Part shown: one piece after another, positions 1-7,830 of the stretch
Numbering within the stretch: the first letter of the stretch is position 1
Layout of the letters: each line of letters begins with the position of its first letter
Origin: Desulfocapsa sp.
GTDB lineage: Bacteria; Desulfobacterota; Desulfobulbia; Desulfobulbales; Desulfocapsaceae
Assembly (NCBI GenBank): GCA_030638765.1
Contig: DAOWDZ010000100.1
Coordinates: forward strand, 1-9,170
Length of the DNA stretch: 9,170 nucleotides
Direction: 5' to 3'
Notes under the pieces: model-generated
What the model was told of the DNA's origin: nothing
Database searches by the model: none
Seen by the model: the letters and a program-made list of their open reading frames with translations, nothing else
Translations under genes and position numbers: made by a program

Positions 1-760
<760 letters not shown>

Positions 761-2152
761 TTATTCAGCTTGAAAGCTGTCAGGTTCATCAAATGGACTG
801 AGATTTTCAAACATAGTGTGCTCTTTAATGAATGTCAATTTGACAGTACCGGTGGGACCATTTCTCTGTTTTCCTATGATAATTTCAGCTATCCCTTTAC
901 TTGGATTATCTTCAGCTTTGTTATACACCTCATCTCTGTAGATAAAACAGATAACGTCAGCATCCTGTTCAATGGCACCAGACTCACGTAGATCGGACAT
1001 CATTGGACGCTTGTCGGGACGACTCTCAAGGCTTCGATTGAGCTGAGAAAGGGCGACAACGGGGACCTTCAACTCCTTTGCCATAGCTTTTAGTGATCTT
1101 GAAATTTCACTGATTTCCTGTGTGCGATTTTCAGTGGAGTTTCTGCCTCGCATTAACTGGAGGTAATCAACTATTATCATACCAAGCGGATATTGGGCTG
1201 CAAGCCGACGAACTTTGGCACGCATTTCAAGAACAGATATTGCGGGTGTGTCATCGATATAGATGGGTGCCTCAGTTAACATACCAACGGCACGGGAAAG
1301 TTTAGGCCAGTCATCATCATGAAGTCTTCCGGTTCTTACCCGCTGCGAATCGACAAGACCGGTTGAACAGAGAAGCCTCATGGTTAGCTGTTCTTTTGAC
1401 ATCTCAAGGCTGAAAACGGCAATGCCTGTATTTTGAAAAATAGCAGCATTTTGGGCAATATTCATAGCAAAAGCAGTCTTTCCCATGGATGGGCGACCGG
1501 CAAGAATAATGAGATCTGATGGTTGAAAGCCCGCAGTCATTTTGTCAAGTTCAGGGAATCCTGTGGGAACGCCAGTGATCTGTTCTTTTCGTCCAAAAAG
1601 CATTTCCACGGTTTTAAAGGCTTCTGGAACAATGGATTTTAAGGGTACAAAGCTTTTGTCCGACTTGCTTCTAGCAATTTCAAAAATTGCTTGTTCCGCT
1701 TCATCAACAAGTGTGTCAATATCTCCCTGTTCCTCATAACAACGACTGGCAATGTCAGTGTTAACGGATATGAGATTTCTCAGAACCGCTTTTTGGCGAA
1801 TGATTTTTGCGTAATGAAAAAGATTCGCTGTTACCGGTACAATTGAAGTGAGGGTCGATAAATATCCTATACCACCGGCCTGTTCAAGTTGATTGAAATC
1901 TTTTAATTGATTTGAGACAGTGAGAATATCCTGTGGTTCATTTTTTTCAAAAAGAAGAATCATCGCCTCAAAAATAATCTTATGATTATCTTTATAGAAA
2001 TCATTACTGACCAATAGCTCTAACACTGTGGAAAGAGAATGATCAGAGAGAAGGATTGTACCAAGGACAGATTGTTCAGCTTCAACATTCTGTGGAGGCA
2101 TTCTTCCTCCGGGAGTGCTAAGCGGATGGGAATCAGGTGGGGGTGAGTTCAT
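761..2152 (-). CDS. dnaB: Replicative DNA helicase DnaB
   Basis: Hexameric 5'-3' helicase that unwinds DNA at the replication fork. With the ATG at 2150-2152 it has 463 residues, close to the E. coli length. The N-terminal domain starts at PPQNVEAEQSVLG. The RecA-like C-terminal domain has Walker A GRPSMGKT (residues about 219-226), SLEMSKEQL, Walker B MIIVDYLQLM (about 325-334), SQLNRSLE and RESGAIEQDADVICFIYRDE, so all core motifs are present. Start choice is open. The frame extends upstream to a TTG at 2198-2200, which would add a hydrophobic stretch not expected in a cytosolic helicase and has no ribosome site. The chosen ATG also lacks a clear ribosome site. An internal ATG at 2099-2101 has a strong one (GGAGG, four bases away) and would give a 446-residue protein starting MPPQN. 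It follows rplI by about 135 bases and precedes leuS by 48, fitting the common rpsF-rpsR-rplI-dnaB arrangement. Confidence 0.95.
   Translation of the reverse strand: MNSPPPDSHPLSTPGGRMPPQNVEAEQSVLGTILLSDHSLSTVLELLVSNDFYKDNHKIIFEAMILLFEKNEPQDILTVSNQLKDFNQLEQAGGIGYLSTLTSIVPVTANLFHYAKIIRQKAVLRNLISVNTDIASRCYEEQGDIDTLVDEAEQAIFEIARSKSDKSFVPLKSIVPEAFKTVEMLFGRKEQITGVPTGFPELDKMTAGFQPSDLIILAGRPSMGKTAFAMNIAQNAAIFQNTGIAVFSLEMSKEQLTMRLLCSTGLVDSQRVRTGRLHDDDWPKLSRAVGMLTEAPIYIDDTPAISVLEMRAKVRRLAAQYPLGMIIVDYLQLMRGRNSTENRTQEISEISRSLKAMAKELKVPVVALSQLNRSLESRPDKRPMMSDLRESGAIEQDADVICFIYRDEVYNKAEDNPSKGIAEIIIGKQRNGPTGTVKLTFIKEHTMFENLSPFDEPDSFQAE
2099..2110 (-). promoter_or_regulatory. Strong ribosome binding site before an internal dnaB ATG
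   Basis: The minus strand reads CGGAGGAAGAATG here, with GGAGG four bases before the ATG at 2099-2101. This is a far better ribosome site than either upstream start candidate has. It argues that the true DnaB start may be MPPQNVEAEQ, which lies exactly at the beginning of the conserved domain. The same bases encode Pro-Gly-Gly-Arg if translation starts upstream, so the match could be chance. Confidence 0.5.
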
Positions 2153-2287
2153 GGCAACAGTAGAAAATGGAAAGAGTAAAAACAACAACACACCGTACAA
2201 GACAGTCTTGTCTTGACAGTGCGTTGTGCTGAGCTGATGTCTTAATTAAAAGAATGTAATCAGCAAAGAAAATCAGATTAACAACCG

Positions 2288-2752
2288 TTATGCTTCCTCT
2301 GTTTGCTCAAGAGGTACAACGGATACTGTTATGTCAACAGTTGTCTGGAATCCAATTTTTAAAGTTACACTGCTTTCTCCAAGTTCCTTGATAGGATCCT
2401 GAAGGATAATGTTTTTCTTGTCGATGGCTACCTTGGTATCTTCTTCAAGCTTAGCTGAAATATCAGCAGATGTAACAGAACCAAAAAGCCTTTCTTCATC
2501 GCCTGTAAGCATTGCAATGCTGATGGTGGTGCCGGCAAGTTTTTTGGCAAGTGCTTCTGCAACCTTGACTTCTTCTTGAATGCGAGCTTGTATTTCAGCC
2601 TGATTCTTTTCGAAAAGTGCAATGTTTGAAGAGGTGGCAACAACAGCTTTTTGCTGAGGAAGAAGATAGTTACGCCCATATCCGGGTTTAACTGTTACGA
2701 TATCGCCTTCTCTGCCGAGAGTGTCGATAGTCTCTTTTAAAATAACTTCCAT
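2288..2752 (-). CDS. rplI: 50S ribosomal protein L9
   Basis: Large-subunit protein L9, which binds 23S rRNA near the L1 stalk and helps keep the reading frame. At 154 residues it has the normal length. The N-terminal domain carries the family signature MEVILKETIDTLGREGD followed by VKPGYGRNYLLPQQKA. A long connecting helix rich in Glu, Lys and Ala spans about residues 43-73, and the C-terminal RNA-binding domain contains LFGSVTSADI. The ATG at 2750-2752 is preceded by GGAG seven bases upstream. It lies 62 bases after the DUF2232 membrane gene and before dnaB, the usual operon position. The stop is TAA. Confidence 0.97.
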   Translation of the reverse strand: MEVILKETIDTLGREGDIVTVKPGYGRNYLLPQQKAVVATSSNIALFEKNQAEIQARIQEEVKVAEALAKKLAGTTISIAMLTGDEERLFGSVTSADISAKLEEDTKVAIDKKNIILQDPIKELGESSVTLKIGFQTTVDITVSVVPLEQTEEA

Positions 2753-2814
2753 TGTGATCTCCTTAACTTCGTTCGTATAGCAACCAATGCAGTTTGCAAT
2801 GGTATTATTATTTT

Positions 2815-3789
2815 TTAAGTGTTTTTGTCAGTTTCCTGTTCGGTCTTTTTAAGTCTTCGTATGTCCAGCCATACATCTACCACGCCCAGGATACCAAGAA
2901 GTATGATTCCAAAGGTCTGGAAGAAGAGAAGGACATATACTAATGTTCGTACAAATAAAGGTACGCTCCACTTTGAAAAATAAAAGAGCATAATCGCAAT
3001 TCCCTGGAAACAGTATAAAAGCGTACTGACCATAAGGACATTGAGTCCGATTGTTTTTCCGGGTTCAACGGGTGAAACAAACAGAATTGCTGAAACAATT
3101 AATATCCATACTAATCTTTCGGGTAATATCCAAAATCTGTATTCTGGCCATGGACCAGTACCGTTATTTTTATGAAGCATTCGGTTACCAATAGCCATGG
3201 CAAACCATGTTATAATAATCATGATACTGGTGAGCACACCAGGCATCATTTTCGGTATCCAGATTTTCAGCTGTATAAACGTCTGTTCAAGCAGAAAAAG
3301 GGTTTCGGCAGGAACTGAACTATTTATTTTATAATAAGCAATTGCTTCATCCATTCCCTGATTTAAAGAATTAATTAACAAGGTATATGGATGGTTGTCG
3401 AGCCCAAAGGAAAGAAGCGTGGTTGCTACAAACCAGGATCCGGCAAGTACAATTGTTCCCTTAATTCCGGCCAATGAAATGGATTCTCCATTTTTGGCTG
3501 AGTCTGCAAGAATAAATCCAACAGGAATTAAGGTAAGTGAAAACAGCAGCTGTTCAAAAATTTGAAAAGCTAAACCCGCAATGCAGGCGAGTATACATCC
3601 AAACAGAATGAATTTCTTCCCTCTATTTCTTCCAAAGTGTGAAAGATAATAGAAAACCATGAGGGGCAGGAGGCCATGAACCCAACCAAATATGGCTCCC
3701 AGCAAACCGGGAAGAAGGATAACGGCTGTGACAAGTAGAATATGTTGCACATATTTTTTGTCGACCGGCTTTAATTCTTCCTTGTTCAC
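2815..3789 (-). CDS. DUF2232 (YybS-like) multi-pass membrane protein
   Basis: Predicted inner-membrane protein of 324 residues with roughly eight or nine hydrophobic segments, at about residues 15-50, 60-98, 108-128, 182-204, 227-245, 252-276 and 285-308. A polar loop between about 129 and 180 separates two membrane halves, and the charged C-terminus (RRLKKTEQETDKNT) is probably cytoplasmic. Sequence feel and position between rpsR and rplI match the DUF2232/YybS family, whose biochemical role I do not know to be established. Transport or membrane-scaffold roles are guesses. The start is GTG at 3787-3789, 25 bases after the rpsR stop, with AAAGG upstream at a rather long spacing of about ten bases. 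The tight packing implies co-transcription with the ribosomal genes. Confidence is high that the gene is real and a membrane protein, moderate for the family. Confidence 0.85.
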   Translation of the reverse strand: MNKEELKPVDKKYVQHILLVTAVILLPGLLGAIFGWVHGLLPLMVFYYLSHFGRNRGKKFILFGCILACIAGLAFQIFEQLLFSLTLIPVGFILADSAKNGESISLAGIKGTIVLAGSWFVATTLLSFGLDNHPYTLLINSLNQGMDEAIAYYKINSSVPAETLFLLEQTFIQLKIWIPKMMPGVLTSIMIIITWFAMAIGNRMLHKNNGTGPWPEYRFWILPERLVWILIVSAILFVSPVEPGKTIGLNVLMVSTLLYCFQGIAIMLFYFSKWSVPLFVRTLVYVLLFFQTFGIILLGILGVVDVWLDIRRLKKTEQETDKNT

Positions 3790-3814
3790 AGTTTAACAAC
3801 CTTTACGGGGCTGA

Positions 3815-4054
3815 TCACCTCTGGGTGGTGCCCGAGTAAGGAAGAAGTGCGATTTGGCGAGCACGTTTTATCGCTTCACAGAGTTGCCTCTGGTGAGAAG
3901 CGCAGGTTCCGTATATACGACGAGGGATGATTTTACCTCGTTCTGTTATGAAATTACGAAGGGTTTTTGGGTCTTTGTAATCGATTGACATTTCCTTGTC
4001 AGTACAGAAACGACAAACTCTTTTACGTTGAAAAATCCGTTTTTTAGGTGGCAT
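3815..4054 (-). CDS. rpsR: 30S ribosomal protein S18
   Basis: Small-subunit protein S18, which forms a heterodimer with S6 on the platform of the 30S subunit. It has 79 residues, typical for the family. The core [26 protein letters not shown] is highly conserved and followed by [21 protein letters not shown]. The N-terminus has a CxxC pair (C14, C17), with C51, H54 and C59 further on, which suggests the zinc-binding form of S18 rather than the cysteine-free form seen in E. coli. ATG at 4052-4054 is preceded by AGGAG at good spacing. It follows rpsF by 48 bases, so the two partners are made from one message. The stop is TGA. Confidence 0.97.
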   Translation of the reverse strand: MPPKKRIFQRKRVCRFCTDKEMSIDYKDPKTLRNFITERGKIIPRRIYGTCASHQRQLCEAIKRARQIALLPYSGTTQR

Positions 4055-4102
4055 ATTGTTCTCCTGAGATGAATAGAATCTCGATAAAGTTAAGCTGTTT
4101 TG

Positions 4103-4570
4103 TTAGGATTCTTTGCTGGCTTCAGTTGGTTCAACTTTAGCTTTTTCAGCTTTTTCCTCTACCTTTACTGTTTCTTTTTTGCTTGAATCGTCTGCTTTGT
4201 CTGCTTCTTCAGCAGCTTCGGCAGCAGCAATAACAGCAGCTTCATATTCACCACGTGCAGCTAGGATGCCTTCTTCATTAATAGAATCAGCAAGTTTAAT
4301 AGTCATGTACTTCATGACTGAGTCGTCAATTCTAAATTTACGTTCAAGCTCTGTGACATTAGCCGGGGTTGTGGCGTAGTCACAGTAAACGTAATACCCT
4401 TGGACTTCTTTTTTGATTTCATAGGCAAGAGTGCGTAATCCCCATTTATCAAGGGAAATCATCTGGCCTCCATCGGTTCCAAGGATTGTATTGGCGTTTT
4501 CAATCGCTGCGGTGACCTCATCCTCACTCATGGTGGGGTGAAGAATGTAGGTCGTTTCGTATCTGCGCAT
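4103..4570 (-). CDS. rpsF: 30S ribosomal protein S6 with charged C-terminal tail
   Basis: Small-subunit protein S6, partner of S18 on the 30S platform. The conserved S6 fold spans about residues 1-100: MRRYETTYILHP at the start, then GGQMISLDKWGLRTLAYEIKKEVQGYYVYCDY and the ERKFRIDDSVMKYMTIKL segment. Residues from about 105 onward form a low-complexity tail rich in Ala, Glu and Lys, probably disordered, bringing the length to 155 against about 95-135 for common homologues. ATG at 4568-4570 has a near-perfect ribosome site (GAGGAGGAA, about three bases from the start). It is the first gene after the promoter at 4711-4739 and is preceded by a structured leader, which fits the known feedback control of rpsF operons by S6:S18. 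Confidence 0.97.
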   Translation of the reverse strand: MRRYETTYILHPTMSEDEVTAAIENANTILGTDGGQMISLDKWGLRTLAYEIKKEVQGYYVYCDYATTPANVTELERKFRIDDSVMKYMTIKLADSINEEGILAARGEYEAAVIAAAEAAEEADKADDSSKKETVKVEEKAEKAKVEPTEASKES

Positions 4571-4704
4571 AAGTTCCTCCTCGTGGACTCATGATATGGA
4601 GTAGCAAACTCCGGTTTTGGCCCTTACTAGATGCAAGAGCGAAGAGGTTCTGCCTGACACTTTGAAAGGCAGTAATACGTTTTTCACGTATCTCTATAAC
4701 GAAA
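4571..4704 (-). promoter_or_regulatory. Structured 5' leader of the rpsF operon, candidate S6:S18 autoregulatory RNA
   Basis: About 134 bases separate the expected transcription start from the rpsF ATG. Three hairpins can be read on the transcript: ATACGT/ACGTAT with a five-base loop (4675-4691), CTGCC/GGCAG (4650-4672), and GGAGT-TTGCT-ACTCC (4598-4612) directly preceded by CC, giving a CCG box at the stem base. Many bacteria have an S6:S18-binding leader before rpsF in which a CCG box mimics the 16S rRNA site. This last hairpin is a candidate. The hairpins are seen; the regulatory role is inferred. Confidence 0.45.
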
Positions 4705-4710
4705 CATTAA

Positions 4711-4739
4711 AAAATACCTTGAGTCTTCTATTGTGTCAA
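4711..4739 (-). promoter_or_regulatory. Sigma-70-type promoter for the rpsF operon
   Basis: On the minus strand a perfect TTGACA (4734-4739) is followed by a 17-base spacer and TATTTT (4711-4716), four of six matches to the -10 consensus. It starts one base after the mazG stop codon, so rpsF can be transcribed independently of mazG. Transcription would begin near 4704, leaving the long structured leader. Confidence 0.75.
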
Positions 4740-4740
4740 T

Positions 4741-5130
4741 TTATTTCTTTTCTTTTTCTTCCAATTTTATTTTTTCCCACATTTTATTGAGTTCTTCTTC
4801 TGTTTCAATTTTCAAACCAGAGAAAACATGAGGATGTCTCCGAATCATTTTTTTATTGATACCAGAAAGTACATTGTCAATTGTGAAAAAGTTTGATTCA
4901 GAATTGATTTCAGAAAGTAATACCAGAAGAAAAATGACATCACCAATTTCTTCACAGAGGTGATCCGGATCGTCCTCATCCATTGCTTCAATAAGTTCAT
5001 CGTATTCTTCTCGTATATATTTCTTCAGGCTTTGGACTGTTTGTTTCCTGTCCCAGGGACAACCTGTTTCAGAGCGGAGTGATTTTACCGTTTTGCAAAA
5101 TGTACGAAAGGTGTTGTTTGAATTGTTCAT
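4741..5130 (-). CDS. mazG: MazG-like nucleoside triphosphate pyrophosphohydrolase
   Basis: Predicted all-alpha NTP pyrophosphohydrolase that hydrolyses (d)NTPs to monophosphates and pyrophosphate. From the ATG at 5128-5130 it has 129 residues, a single MazG domain, unlike the two-domain E. coli enzyme of about 263 residues. The GCPWDRKQT motif near residue 23 is followed by the metal-binding helices REEYDELIEAM (ExxxE type) and EEIGDVIFLLVLL (ExxD), then RRHPHVFSG, which is diagnostic of the MazG family. The frame could extend to a TTG at 5170-5172 (143 residues), but neither start has a clear ribosome site. The ATG was preferred because known homologues begin only a few residues before the domain. 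It is divergent from the AP2-like gene, and its stop touches the rpsF promoter. Confidence 0.9.
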   Translation of the reverse strand: MNNSNNTFRTFCKTVKSLRSETGCPWDRKQTVQSLKKYIREEYDELIEAMDEDDPDHLCEEIGDVIFLLVLLSEINSESNFFTIDNVLSGINKKMIRRHPHVFSGLKIETEEELNKMWEKIKLEEKEKK

Positions 5131-5175
5131 AGCTTCATTATAGTAGCGGTTAGTTGAAACGGAAGAATACAAAAA

Positions 5176-5208
5176 CGTAATTACGAAAAGTGATTCAAGT
5201 TACGAAAA
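5176..5208. repeat. Direct repeat TTACGAAAA x2 overlapping a palindrome
   Basis: TTACGAAAA occurs at 5181-5189 and again at 5200-5208, start to start 19 bases, close to two helical turns. The first copy overlaps the perfect palindrome CGTAATTACG at 5176-5185. The pair lies in the divergent region between mazG and the AP2-like gene and just before a TTGACA. This arrangement would suit a regulator bound at two sites on one face of the helix. The function is inferred only. Confidence 0.45.
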
Positions 5209-5211
5209 TGG

Positions 5212-5240
5212 TTGACACCCCCTGACATGGTAAGTAAGTA
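5212..5240 (+). promoter_or_regulatory. Possible promoter for the AP2-like gene
   Basis: A perfect TTGACA at 5212-5217 is followed 17 bases later by TAAGTA (5235-5240), a poor -10. No better -10 is visible in the divergent region. If real, it leaves a 5' leader of about 115 bases before the GTG at 5364. Low confidence. Confidence 0.3.
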
Positions 5241-5319
5241 TTGTCAAATAGCATCAGAATATTTTTGAAAGAAACATTTAATGCTTATCAACGTTACTCT
5301 ATTCAATATTAATCAATAA

Positions 5320-5333
5320 AAATAAATTTATTT
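5320..5333. repeat. Perfect 14-base AT-only palindrome before the AP2-like gene
   Basis: AAATAAATTTATTT reads the same on both strands. It lies 18 bases before the ribosome site of the AP2-like gene. It could be an operator or an RNA hairpin, but AT-rich intergenic DNA produces such palindromes by chance. Confidence 0.35.
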
Positions 5334-5363
5334 GGATATTGGATAAAAAAGAGGAGATTTGTC

Positions 5364-5804
5364 GTGACTCAGGGAAAGCAACAAAAGTTCATGTTAAAGC
5401 GACAGAAGGACATTGCTCGAATTGACCAGGATTCTAAACGTACTCATGGTTGGTATGTGCGAGTTAGGTTTCAAGGAAAGACCTATTCAAAGTTTTTTTC
5501 GGATAAAAAATGCGGTGGACGCTATTCGAGTTTGCTTTCTGCCATTAGCTGGCGTGATTCCACTGAGAAAAAACTTGGAAAAGTTCGAACAAATAAACAT
5601 CTTGTAACTGTTAGTAATTCAGGGACTGGGGTAGTTGGTGTCCGTTTGAATGATCGTTTTAATCGTTACGAAGTGAGCTGGGTTACCGTTGAAGGAAAGC
5701 ATGGTAAAACATCGGTTTCAATAAGGAAACATGGAAAAGAAGGCGCGTTTGTAAAAGCATGTTCAATTCGACAGAAAAAAGAAAAGGCGAGACTTGGATT
5801 GTAA
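5364..5804 (+). CDS. Small basic protein with two AP2-like DNA-binding domains
   Basis: A 146-residue, strongly basic protein of unknown role. Two halves look alike. One runs about residues 26-72 (THGWYVRVRFQGKTYSKFFS followed by a helix with AISWRD). The other runs about 86-136 (TGVVGVRLN, NRYEVSWVTVEGKHGKTSVSI and a helix with AFVKACSIR). Each shows the AP2/ERF plan: three beta strands with G-x-VR and an aromatic-K-x-F/S strand, then an amphipathic helix ending in Arg. I recall similar AP2-domain proteins in sulfate-reducing Desulfobacterota, but could not search. The likely activity is sequence-specific DNA binding; RNA binding is an alternative because of the high Lys/Arg content and the ribosomal neighbours. 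The GTG start at 5364-5366 is supported by GAGGAG seven bases upstream. It is divergent from mazG, followed by its own terminator, and therefore probably monocistronic. Confidence 0.8.
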   Translation: MTQGKQQKFMLKRQKDIARIDQDSKRTHGWYVRVRFQGKTYSKFFSDKKCGGRYSSLLSAISWRDSTEKKLGKVRTNKHLVTVSNSGTGVVGVRLNDRFNRYEVSWVTVEGKHGKTSVSIRKHGKEGAFVKACSIRQKKEKARLGL

Positions 5805-5828
5805 AAGTTATTTTTTGAAGAAATATTG

Positions 5829-5872
5829 AAAAGGTAATGTGGAGTTGTTTATGCTCTACATTGCCTTTTTTT
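5829..5872 (+). terminator. Rho-independent terminator after the AP2-like gene
   Basis: A long stem AAAAGGTAATGTGGAG / CTCTACATTGCCTTTT (with two G-T pairs) encloses a nine-base loop and runs into a T tract at 5864-5872. It starts 24 bases after the stop of the AP2-like gene and separates it from rplU. Confidence 0.85.
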
Positions 5873-5894
5873 GTTGAGGCATCTGTGAAATGTG

Positions 5895-5923
5895 TTGACA
5901 TTTATGCTGGAAAAAGTTTTATT
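5895..5923 (+). promoter_or_regulatory. Promoter for rplU-rpmA
   Basis: A perfect TTGACA (5895-5900), a 17-base spacer and TTTATT (5918-5923, four of six matches) lie just after the terminator of the preceding gene. The predicted start near 5930 leaves a leader of about 58 bases before rplU with no obvious strong hairpin. Confidence 0.6.
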
Positions 5924-5987
5924 TTGATGTTTCTCTTGTTTAACTTATGAATCTAATTGATGTAGCACATATTAAGAGGTTGTACGA

Positions 5988-6299
5988 ATGTATGCAATAG
6001 TAAGAACCGGTGGAAAGCAGTATCAGGTTACCAATGGTGACCAACTTCGTGTTGAGAAACTTGATGGAAATGTAGGTGATACTGTAGAACTGACCGATGT
6101 ATTAATGGTAGTTGATGGTGAAAATGTCCAGGTTGGCAGCCCAGTTGTTGAGAATGCTAAAGTTGTTGCTCAGATAGCAGAGCAGGGAAAAGCCAAAAAG
6201 GTAATCATATTCAAGAAAAAACGTCGTAAAGGATACAGATTAAGAAAAGGCCATCGTCAGATGTACACTGCTCTTAAAATCCAGGAAATAAACGCCTGA
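5988..6299 (+). CDS. rplU: 50S ribosomal protein L21
   Basis: Large-subunit protein L21, which binds 23S rRNA and, in E. coli, contacts L20. It has 103 residues, the standard length. It begins MYAIVRTGGKQYQVTNGDQLRVEKL and ends with KKVIIFKKKRRKGYRLRKGHRQMYTALKI, the basic family signature that contacts rRNA. ATG at 5988 is preceded by AGAGG eight bases upstream. It is the first gene of the rplU-rpmA unit. No Prp-type protease gene lies between rplU and rpmA, unlike in Firmicutes, which agrees with an unextended L27 downstream. The stop is TGA. Confidence 0.97.
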   Translation: MYAIVRTGGKQYQVTNGDQLRVEKLDGNVGDTVELTDVLMVVDGENVQVGSPVVENAKVVAQIAEQGKAKKVIIFKKKRRKGYRLRKGHRQMYTALKIQEINA

Positions 6300-6329
6300 T
6301 CTGTTTGAATTTTAATATATAAGTTTTTA

Positions 6330-6358
6330 CACCGGACGTCTTTTAGGGACTTGCGGTG
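6330..6358 (+). repeat. Hairpin in the rplU-rpmA spacer
   Basis: CACCG (6330-6334) pairs with CGGTG (6354-6358), and inside it GTC (6338-6340) pairs with GAC (6348-6350), separated by symmetric three-base internal loops. It lies directly before the rpmA ribosome site (AAGGGG). There is no T tract, so it is not a terminator. It may protect or process the message, or tune L27 translation. Confidence 0.4.
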
Positions 6359-6372
6359 ATAAGGGGTTAAAA

Positions 6373-6630
6373 ATGGCACATAAAAAAGCTGGTGGTAGTT
6401 CCAGGAATGGTCGTGACAGTAAAGGACAAAGACGCGGCGTTAAACGATACGGTGGCGAGAACATTACCGCTGGTACCATTATCGTCAGACAGCTCGGAAC
6501 TGTAATACACCCTGGTACAAATGTAGGTTGTGGAAGGGATTATACTCTTTTTGCTAAAGTTGACGGTATTGTTACCTATGAAGATTTTGGACAGAAAAAG
6601 AAAAGAGTAAGTGTATATCCGGCTGCCTGA
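6373..6630 (+). CDS. rpmA: 50S ribosomal protein L27
   Basis: Large-subunit protein L27, whose N-terminus reaches toward the peptidyl transferase centre. It has 85 residues, the usual length. The start [28 protein letters not shown] is diagnostic and lacks the cleavable N-terminal extension of Firmicutes. Other family blocks are [30 protein letters not shown] and the basic C-terminus. ATG at 6373 follows AAGGGG. It lies 73 bases after rplU and shares its message. The stop is TGA. Confidence 0.97.
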   Translation: MAHKKAGGSSRNGRDSKGQRRGVKRYGGENITAGTIIVRQLGTVIHPGTNVGCGRDYTLFAKVDGIVTYEDFGQKKKRVSVYPAA

Positions 6631-6696
6631 TACGGGCTGCTAAATTTATATATTTTCCTTGTCTCTCCGGTTTTCCGGTTAGATAAGGTGAATGTC

Positions 6697-6738
6697 AGCT
6701 CGACCTCAAGCATTTTTTGAAGGTCGAGCTTTTTTTTT
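6697..6738 (+). terminator. Strong intrinsic terminator between rpmA and obgE
   Basis: A perfect ten-base stem AGCTCGACCT / AGGTCGAGCT (6697-6706 with 6721-6730), with further CAA/TTG pairing inside, is followed by eight Ts (6731-6738). Its centre lies about 85 bases after the rpmA stop. It should end most rplU-rpmA transcripts, leaving obgE-proB-proA to readthrough or to a promoter I cannot identify in the 31 bases before the obgE ATG. Confidence 0.9.
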
Positions 6739-6751
6739 GTTAAAATATTGA

Positions 6752-7804
<1,053 letters not shown>

Positions 7805-7830
7805 AACAATATGATTAATAGTAAGTTATA

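Noticed and set aside
2150..2200. Apparent signal peptide or membrane segment at the N-terminus of the longest dnaB frame
   Set aside because: It depends on a TTG start without a ribosome site, and DnaB is a cytosolic helicase. The stretch is most likely untranslated upstream sequence.
2198..2215. Small inverted repeat CAAGAC/GTCTTG between rplI and dnaB as a terminator
   Set aside because: The stem has only six pairs and no T tract follows on either strand.
6297..6299. TGA stops of rplU, rpmA and rpsR as selenocysteine codons
   Set aside because: Each lies at the normal family C-terminus, with no homologous continuation and no obvious hairpin suited to selenocysteine insertion.
6665..6680. 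CCGG-TTTT-CCGG after rpmA as an additional terminator
   Set aside because: The stem has only four base pairs and is not followed by a T tract; the real terminator is at 6697-6738.
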